Assembly (NCBI GenBank): GCA_013393545.1
Contig: JABXHG010000017.1
Coordinates: 1-11,017, forward strand
Source: Alteromonadaceae bacterium
GTDB lineage: Bacteria; Pseudomonadota; Gammaproteobacteria; Pseudomonadales; Oleiphilaceae
Length of the DNA: 11,017 nucleotides
Direction of reading: 5' to 3'
The notes under the pieces were generated by a model. The model did not search any database and had not been told where the DNA came from. It saw only the letters and a program-made list of their open reading frames with translations. Below are positions 5,569 through 11,017 of the stretch, one piece after another (the first letter of the stretch is position 1; each line of letters starts with the position of its first letter). Position numbers and translations under genes: made by a program.

Positions 5569-6570
5569 ATGGAATTGTTTGATCTGGCCCTCATCTGGGC
5601 GTTCATTATCGGCTTCGGCGTCATCATGTATGTACTGATGGACGGCTTCGATCTGGGCGTGGGGATTCTGTTCCCCTTCGCCCCGTCGGAGGACGACCGG
5701 GATGTCATGATGAACTCGGTGGCACCGGTATGGGATGGCAATGAAACCTGGCTCATTCTTGGCGGCGCCGGCCTGCTGGCCGCGTTCCCGCTGGTTTACA
5801 CCATCTTCCTGCCGGCGCTTTATATTGGCGTGTTCCTCCTGCTGGCCGGCCTGATTTTCCGGGGCGTGGCGTTCGAGTTTCGCTTCAAGGCGAATACCTC
5901 GCGCTACCTGTGGAACTGGTCGTTCGCCGGCGGCTCAACCGTGGCAGCGTTTGCCCAGGGTGCCGTTGTGGGTGCCTACATTCAGGGCTTTGAAACCGCC
6001 AACGGCGCCTACGTGGGCGGCGCTCTGGACTGGCTCACGCCGTTCACCGTGCTGACAGGCCTGGGCATGCTGGCCGGCTATGCACTGCTGGGTTCCACCT
6101 GGTTGATCCTGAAAACCGAGGGGCACTTGCAGGAGTGGGCGTATCGCATTACCACGCCGCTGCTGGTCGCTGTTCTGGTGGTTTTTGGCATCATCAGTGT
6201 CTGGACACCGTTCGTGGACGAGATGGTCAGCGAGCGCTGGTTCAATAACCTGAGCGTGATCTGGGTTCTGCCGGTGCTCACGCTGCTGTGCGCCCTGCAA
6301 ATCTGGCGTTCGGTGCGCAACCGCTCTGAAGGTATGCCATTCGTGGCCACCATGGGGCTGTTCATTACCACTTACCTGGGGCTGATCGTTAGCCGCTGGC
6401 CGTATGTGGTACCGCCGGAATACACCCTGTGGGAAGCCGCATCGGCCTATGAATCACAGCTGTTCCTGCTTCTGGGCCTGCTGTTCGTGGTGCCGATTGT
6501 GCTGGCCTACACCGCCTGGACCTATTGGGTGTTCCGCGGCAAGGTTCGCGCGGGTGAAGGGTACCATTAA
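5569..6570 (+). CDS. cydB: Cytochrome bd-type quinol oxidase subunit II
   Basis: This 333-residue, roughly eight-span membrane protein pairs with CydA to form the bd oxidase. The N-terminus shows the family pattern YVLMDGFDLGVG (D25, D28) and PVWDGNETWL (W55, D56, N58, E59). D25 and D56 correspond to conserved acidic residues on the proposed proton path of CydB. The length fits the shorter CydB/CioB group (E. coli CydB is 379). The start lies 2 bp after the cydA stop with GGAGGG about 8 nt upstream, so the subunits are probably made in step. The last third carries SRWPYVVPPEYTLWEAAS, which is well kept in short CydB proteins. Confidence 0.96.
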   Translation: MELFDLALIWAFIIGFGVIMYVLMDGFDLGVGILFPFAPSEDDRDVMMNSVAPVWDGNETWLILGGAGLLAAFPLVYTIFLPALYIGVFLLLAGLIFRGVAFEFRFKANTSRYLWNWSFAGGSTVAAFAQGAVVGAYIQGFETANGAYVGGALDWLTPFTVLTGLGMLAGYALLGSTWLILKTEGHLQEWAYRITTPLLVAVLVVFGIISVWTPFVDEMVSERWFNNLSVIWVLPVLTLLCALQIWRSVRNRSEGMPFVATMGLFITTYLGLIVSRWPYVVPPEYTLWEAASAYESQLFLLLGLLFVVPIVLAYTAWTYWVFRGKVRAGEGYH

Positions 6571-8259
6571 GTGTCGGAACCTCAGGTTCAGCAAAAAGAG
6601 GTTCGGCAATGGCTGTCACGGTTAACCCGTGGCAGTCAGCGCTGGATCAGGGCCACGGTGCTGGCCGGTTCTCTGGCCGGCCTGGCTACCATCATCCAGA
6701 TGGTGTTGCTTGCCTGGATTGTTCACCAGGGCATTATTGAGCAGCGCCCGGTTACCGCCCTGATTCCCGCCTTTGCCGGCCTGTTGGTTAGCTTACTGGT
6801 TCGCGCCCTGTGCCAGGGCCTGCAAACCCGGTTTGCAGCGCGTGCCAGCGAACAGGTGCGCAGCCAGGCCCGCGAACAACTGCGCCGTCACTGGCAAACG
6901 CAAGGGCCGCTGGCTTTGGCGGATGCCTCGGCCGCCTCCCTCACCCGGGAGTGGCTGGACCATGTAGAAGCACTGCACGGTTACTTTGCCCGTTTTCTGC
7001 CACAGATGACACTATCCGTGGTGGTGCCCCTGCTAATCCTTGCACTGGTATTCTGGCTGGATTGGCTGGCCGGTATTTTTCTGTTGTTGTCCGCTCCGCT
7101 GATTCCGTTGTTCATGGCCCTGGTGGGCATGGGGGCGGAAAAGGTGAACCAGCAACATTTTGAAGTGGTCAGCCGGCTGTCTGGCCAGTTCCTTGATAAA
7201 GTTCGTGGGCTAACCACGTTGCAGCTGTTCGGGCAAACCGACAGCGCCCGCAAAACGCTTCACAAGCGTTCGGACCAGTACCGCCGGGTTACCATGAAAA
7301 CGCTGAAAGTGGCGTTTTTGTCGTCCGCCGTGCTGGAATTTTTCTCGTCGGTGGCCATTGCGGTCATCGCCATCTATGTGGGTTTTGGCTTGCTGGGTTA
7401 TATCGAATACGGCCCGAGCGACGAACTCACACTGTTCTCCGGTTTGCTGGTATTACTGCTGGCTCCGGAATTTTTCCAGCCGCTGCGCACCTTGTCCCAG
7501 TACTACCATGACCGGGCTTCGGCCATGGGCGCGGCGGCAGAGATTCTTAGCCGTTTAAACGAGGCCGGCGAAACGCCTACGGCAACCGACCGCCGGCTTG
7601 GTCGAACCAGCAAAAACATGATTGATCTGCAGGGTGTCAGTGTTCGCTACGGCGACAAAGACACCCGGCCCGTGCTGGAACAGATCGATCTGACGCTACC
7701 CCGGGGCTACAGCGTGGCCCTGACCGGCCCCACAGGCAGCGGCAAATCGTCCCTGCTGCATCTGATGGCCGGCTTTCTGGCACCGGATTCCGGCGTGGTT
7801 ACGGTCTTCGGCGAAGCGCCGGGCGCCCGGCCGTTTGGCTGGCTCGGCCAGAAAGGCTTCTGGATTCAGGGCACCTGGGCAGACAACCTGCGGCTGACCA
7901 CCCCTGATGCCTCGGATGAAGCCATCAAGCAGGCCCTCCACCAGGTGGGGTTGGATGATCTGGTTGCCAGCCGGGAACAAGGCATCAACAGCCCGCTCAG
8001 TGAAAGCGGCCAAGGGTTGTCCGGCGGCCAGGCACGGCGGCTCAGCCTGGCCCGTATTTTCCTGGCGGATTACGATCTGATTCTGCTGGACGAACCCACC
8101 GCCGGGCTGGACGCCAACTCCGAGCAGCAAATCATCAACGCTTTAAAAGCCCTGCACGCACAAGGCAAAACGCTGGTGTTTTCGACCCACCACAGTGCCC
8201 TGCTCTCGCTTGCGGACCGGGTATTGGTAGTGGAAAACCGGGAGGTACGCGATGCATGA
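6571..8259 (+). CDS. cydD: Heterodimeric thiol-reductant ABC exporter subunit CydD
   Basis: This 562-residue fused ABC exporter half has an N-terminal six-helix transmembrane domain (about residues 25-320) and a C-terminal ATPase. ATPase motifs are Walker A GPTGSGKS at 386-393, signature LSGGQ at 483-487, Walker B LILLDEP at 503-509 and the switch histidine H540. In E. coli CydDC exports glutathione and cysteine to the periplasm and is required to assemble cytochrome bd haems; that role is assumed here from family and context. Translation starts with GTG directly after the cydB stop (no gap), with AAGGG about 9 nt before it. Placing the assembly factor behind cydAB supports one transcript. 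All catalytic motifs look intact. Confidence 0.94.
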   Translation: MSEPQVQQKEVRQWLSRLTRGSQRWIRATVLAGSLAGLATIIQMVLLAWIVHQGIIEQRPVTALIPAFAGLLVSLLVRALCQGLQTRFAARASEQVRSQAREQLRRHWQTQGPLALADASAASLTREWLDHVEALHGYFARFLPQMTLSVVVPLLILALVFWLDWLAGIFLLLSAPLIPLFMALVGMGAEKVNQQHFEVVSRLSGQFLDKVRGLTTLQLFGQTDSARKTLHKRSDQYRRVTMKTLKVAFLSSAVLEFFSSVAIAVIAIYVGFGLLGYIEYGPSDELTLFSGLLVLLLAPEFFQPLRTLSQYYHDRASAMGAAAEILSRLNEAGETPTATDRRLGRTSKNMIDLQGVSVRYGDKDTRPVLEQIDLTLPRGYSVALTGPTGSGKSSLLHLMAGFLAPDSGVVTVFGEAPGARPFGWLGQKGFWIQGTWADNLRLTTPDASDEAIKQALHQVGLDDLVASREQGINSPLSESGQGLSGGQARRLSLARIFLADYDLILLDEPTAGLDANSEQQIINALKALHAQGKTLVFSTHHSALLSLADRVLVVENREVRDA

Positions 8260-9877
8260 ATTACGCCCCTGGTTGCGGCTGATTTTCCAGCACCGTGGCG
8301 GGCTGGTGCTCGGCGCCACGTTGATTCTGGCCACGCTGTTGTGCGGTATCGCTCTGCTCGCCGTTTCCGGCTGGTTTTTAACCAAAACCGCCGTTGTCGG
8401 CCTGGCACTGGCGGCCGGCCTTCAGGCCACCATTAACCTGTATGTACCCGGCGGCGCCATCCGTTTCTTCGCCGTGGCTCGCACCGTGTTCCGTTATCTG
8501 GAGCGGGTTTACAACCACAACCTGGTGTTGAAGCTGCTAACCGACATTCGGGTGGCTCTGTTTGACCGGCTGGCCGGGGCGGGCCACCGCCACCGGGGTG
8601 AAAAAAGCGGCGCCCAGTGGCTGTCCCGGCTGACCGCCGATGTGGATGCGCTGGACACCCTGTTTTTGCGCTTGGTGGCACCAACCGCGCTGGCCGGTGT
8701 GATAACGCTCATGGTCGCCGGGCTGGCGTGGATTCTGTTCAGTGACACCGTTGCACTGGTGGTCTTGTTGATACTGTTGGCCGGGTTGCTGGTGGCGACT
8801 TTGGCGGTCCTGCGCAGTACCCGGCGGGTGTCATCCAACCTGAGTGATCAACAGGAGGTCCTGCGGGGTGAGGTGATTGAACACATTGAAGGTTACGCCG
8901 AGCTGACAGCAGCGGGACGAATCAGTGAACATGCCTCGCACCTTTCCAAACAGGCCGAAGCGCTTTCTCAATCCCAGGCAACCGTCGATACCCGGGTGGG
9001 CTGGCACAATGCCGGTGGTACCCTGCTGGTCAACCTGTCGGCCGTTGTGGCGCTCTGGCTCGGCTTTGCCTTGTTTGAAAGTGGTGAGATTTCAGGCCCG
9101 GTACTGGTCTTGCTGCCCATCGCGCTGCTCGGCCTTGGTGAAATCTATGGCATGCTGCCAGAAGCCTTTGGCAAGTTTGGCGCCACCGTGGCAGCGGCCA
9201 GCCGTTTGAACCAGGATGGCGCGTCGTCCGGCGCAGCTACCCCGACTCAAGAAGGCCCGGCGCGCCATGAAACGACGGCGGAACAACCGCTGCAGTTGAC
9301 CGACGCCCGCATCGGCTATCCGAACTACCCGCCTTTACTGGCCGATTTCTCCCTGACGCTGAAGGAAGGGGAAATTCTCGGCGTTATTGGCGATTCCGGC
9401 ACCGGAAAGTCTTCGTTTGCCGATACGCTGGCGGGCGTTACGCCATTGTTGGCCGGCGAACTTGGCGTGGCACCCTGCGCCTATCTCACCCAGAGCACTG
9501 TGGTGTTTGAAGACACGGTGAAAGCCAACCTGTTGCTGGGCAACCCGGCGGCAACGGATACCGAACTCTGGCGGGTGCTGGATATGCTGGAGCTGGCCGA
9601 CCGCTTTGCCCGGGAGCCGGATGGCCTGAAAACCTGGCTGGGTAGCGGTGGCAACCGCCTTTCCGGGGGCGAAGCCCGCCGTCTGGTTCTGGCACGGGTG
9701 CTATTGAACCGGTCACCGCTGGTGATTCTGGACGAGCCGTTCACCGGGGTGGATGCCGATACCCGCCAGCGCATTGCCCCGCGCATTCAGCGCTTCCTGG
9801 AAGGCCGAACCGTGGTGTGCCTGGGCCATGCGCCTGAAGCCCTGCTGGCCACCGACCGGGTGTTGCAGCTGAACTGA
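8252..9877 (+). CDS. cydC: Heterodimeric thiol-reductant ABC exporter subunit CydC
   Basis: This 541-residue partner of CydD has an N-terminal membrane domain (about 15-310, beginning LRLIFQHRGGLVLG) and a C-terminal ATPase. ATPase motifs are Walker A GDSGTGKS at 380-387, signature LSGGE at 470-474, Walker B VILDEP at 491-496 and H526 in LGHAPE. The ATG at 8252 overlaps the cydD end by 8 bp with GGAGG 6 nt upstream, which suggests coupled production of the two exporter halves. CydC is distinguished from CydD by order and by its ISGWF-like first helix (AVSGWFLTKTAVVGLA). The gene ends 19 bp before a strong hairpin terminator, closing the operon. Confidence 0.94.
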   Translation: MHELRPWLRLIFQHRGGLVLGATLILATLLCGIALLAVSGWFLTKTAVVGLALAAGLQATINLYVPGGAIRFFAVARTVFRYLERVYNHNLVLKLLTDIRVALFDRLAGAGHRHRGEKSGAQWLSRLTADVDALDTLFLRLVAPTALAGVITLMVAGLAWILFSDTVALVVLLILLAGLLVATLAVLRSTRRVSSNLSDQQEVLRGEVIEHIEGYAELTAAGRISEHASHLSKQAEALSQSQATVDTRVGWHNAGGTLLVNLSAVVALWLGFALFESGEISGPVLVLLPIALLGLGEIYGMLPEAFGKFGATVAAASRLNQDGASSGAATPTQEGPARHETTAEQPLQLTDARIGYPNYPPLLADFSLTLKEGEILGVIGDSGTGKSSFADTLAGVTPLLAGELGVAPCAYLTQSTVVFEDTVKANLLLGNPAATDTELWRVLDMLELADRFAREPDGLKTWLGSGGNRLSGGEARRLVLARVLLNRSPLVILDEPFTGVDADTRQRIAPRIQRFLEGRTVVCLGHAPEALLATDRVLQLN

Positions 9878-9896
9878 GTTTTGGCCGCTCCAAACG

Positions 9897-9926
9897 AAAA
9901 AAGGCACCGGTTAAGGTGCCTTTTTT
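9897..9926. terminator. Bidirectional Rho-independent terminator between cydC and etfA
   Basis: AAAAAAGGCACC (9897-9908) and GGTGCCTTTTTT (9915-9926) form a perfect 12-bp stem around a 6-base loop (GGTTAA). Each strand ends in a T run, so the structure can stop both the rightward cyd transcript, 19 bp after the cydC stop, and the leftward etfA transcript, 23 bp after its stop. Confidence 0.93.
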
Positions 9927-9949
9927 CTTATGGTTTCAGAAGCCTATAC

Positions 9950-10825
9950 TTACTTCTTCAACTCTTCTTCCAGCTGCGGAACCGCTTCGAACAGGTCCGC
10001 AACCAGGCCATAGTCGGCCACCTGGAAGATCGGCGCTTCTTCGTCCTTGTTGATCGCACCGAACACTTTGGTGTCAGACATGTCATCCAGGTGCTGGATG
10101 GCGCCGGAGATGCCCACTGCGATATACAGCTGCGGGGCAACGATTTTACCGGTCTGGCCAACCTGCATGTCGTTGGGCACGAAGCCGGCATCAACAGCCG
10201 CACGGGAGGCGCCAACGGCCGCACCCAGGTTATCGGCAATGCTTTCCAGCATCTTGAAGTTCTCGCCGTTCTGCATGCCACGGCCACCGGAAATCACCAC
10301 GCCGGCGGAGGACAGATCCGGGCGATCAGATTCGGCTTTCTCTTCGCTGACAAAGCTGGAAAGACCGGCGTCTTTCACCACATCCAGCTGCTCAACGGCG
10401 GCGGAACCACCTTCTGCGGCCACCGGATCAAAGGCGGTCGGGCGAACCGTAACCACCTTGATGCTGTCGCTGGACTGCACAGTGGCAATGGCGTTACCGG
10501 CGTAGATCGGGCGAACGAAAGTATCTTCCGACTCAACCCGCATGATGTCTGACACCTGAGCCACATCCAGCAGCGCGGCCACGCGCGGCATGAAGTCTTT
10601 ACCCGTGGTACCGGCGGCGGCCAGCACGTGGGTATAGCCCTTGCCCACTTCGGCGACCAGGTCACCCAGGTTTTCGGCCAGGAAGTGCCCGTAAGCAGCG
10701 TTATCGGCAACCAGTACCTTGTTCACGCCTTCAGCCTTGGCAGCGGCTTCAGCGACGGCGCCTACGTTTTCACCGGCAACCAGCCCCTCCATATCACCAC
10801 CCATTGCCTTGTCAGCCGCCACCAC
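9950..10825 (-). CDS. etfA: Electron-transfer flavoprotein alpha subunit, 5' end missing or corrupted
   Basis: This is the FAD-binding subunit of the EtfAB dimer, which passes electrons from acyl-CoA and other dehydrogenases to ETF:quinone oxidoreductase and the quinone pool. The 291 readable residues show the C-terminal FAD domain: SGGRGMQ at 179-185, SRAAVDAGFVPNDMQVGQTGK at 207-227, GISGAIQH at 238-245, AINKDEEAPIF at 257-267 and ADYGLVADLFE at 270-280. A complete EtfA has about 310 residues; roughly 20 N-terminal residues (the IAEHD..SLK.ATL strand and helix) are missing. Only a GTG at 10825 is available, and an in-frame TGA lies at 10844-10846. A, S, L and S codons before it echo the expected N-terminus, so I read this as a normal gene damaged by sequence errors at the window edge. 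It converges on cydC and shares its terminator. Confidence 0.9.
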   Translation of the reverse strand: MVAADKAMGGDMEGLVAGENVGAVAEAAAKAEGVNKVLVADNAAYGHFLAENLGDLVAEVGKGYTHVLAAAGTTGKDFMPRVAALLDVAQVSDIMRVESEDTFVRPIYAGNAIATVQSSDSIKVVTVRPTAFDPVAAEGGSAAVEQLDVVKDAGLSSFVSEEKAESDRPDLSSAGVVISGGRGMQNGENFKMLESIADNLGAAVGASRAAVDAGFVPNDMQVGQTGKIVAPQLYIAVGISGAIQHLDDMSDTKVFGAINKDEEAPIFQVADYGLVADLFEAVPQLEEELKK

Positions 10826-11017
10826 GCTCAGGCTCGCTTGCTGTCACCTGCTCGCCGCCTTCCTTCTCAAGCGCTTTCATCACTGCCAGCCTTTGGCCCT
10901 GGGCCCCCTCAACCTCTACCCTCCTTCCGTATTCCCTTTCCTTTCTTTCCCCCACACTCGCTGCCCCTTCCCCTGTTCCAGACTTCTCTCCTCTTATCCG
11001 TTCATCCCTCCCCGCTT
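10826..11017. other. Pyrimidine-biased terminal stretch with no recognisable gene, probably low-quality sequence
   Basis: The start of etfA and, in many bacteria, the end of etfB should lie here. Instead there is sequence with no EtfA N-terminus or EtfB C-terminus in any frame. The last 97 bases contain only 14 purines. The change from good protein similarity to noise is gradual (odd residues such as AADKAMGGDMEG before 10,825, then stops). This pattern fits decaying read quality at a sequence end better than a real insertion. Confidence 0.55.

Noticed and set aside
9881..10552. 223-codon plus-strand open frame
   Set aside because: It starts next to the terminator hairpin and is antisense to etfA, whose FAD-binding motifs are unmistakable on the other strand.
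10812..11015. Open minus-strand frame of about 68 codons reaching the window edge
   Set aside because: It is open mainly because that strand is purine-rich; it matches neither EtfB nor EtfA and is not in frame with etfA.

Overview
The window looks like chromosomal DNA of a marine gammaproteobacterium. The short Q-loop cytochrome bd oxidase, the CydDC proteins and the EtfA sequence suggest Marinobacter or a close relative, but this is an inference from protein character, not a database match. Most of the DNA is moderately GC-rich (35 of 60 bases are G or C at 4861-4920). The block at about 969-3040 is clearly AT-richer (19 of 60 at 1861-1920) and looks acquired.

Left part (1 to about 3145) is accessory DNA. 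An IS66-family element on the minus strand (end at 652, tnpA 182-499, start of tnpB) is interrupted at 127/128 by the end of a second IS66-family element, whose tnpA runs off the window. The end of the first element is present as a 70-bp tandem duplication (513-582, 583-652). Beyond it is an orphan coding fragment (about 652-924) with no start of its own. Next comes a long AT-rich minus-strand gene for a 680-690 aa protein of unknown function with a C-terminal PD-(D/E)XK-type nuclease signature. This block abuts the 3' end of a tRNA-Leu(UAA) gene, a common integration site for islands, although no integrase is in view.

Middle and right part (3146-9950) is core genome. It holds the tRNA-Leu with a good promoter, a small SAM-dependent methyltransferase (minus strand), and a tight plus-strand operon cydA-cydB-cydD-cydC. 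CydAB is the quinol-oxidising, oxygen-reducing cytochrome bd complex. CydDC is the heterodimeric ABC exporter of thiol reductants needed to assemble it. The genes are spaced 2 bp, 0 bp and an 8-bp overlap, so they are probably co-transcribed. A 29-codon hydrophobic small ORF overlaps the cydA start. A symmetrical hairpin with A/T tracts (9897-9926) ends the operon and also serves the convergent etfA.

Right edge: etfA (electron-transfer flavoprotein alpha subunit, minus strand) is recognisable up to about 10,825. Its first roughly 20 residues and the expected upstream sequence are replaced by about 190 bases of strongly pyrimidine-biased sequence that fits no expected gene. This is probably poor-quality sequence at a contig end.

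The best candidate for an undescribed function is the AT-rich nuclease-like gene. The best candidate for a small overlooked gene is the 29-codon ORF at the cydA start.
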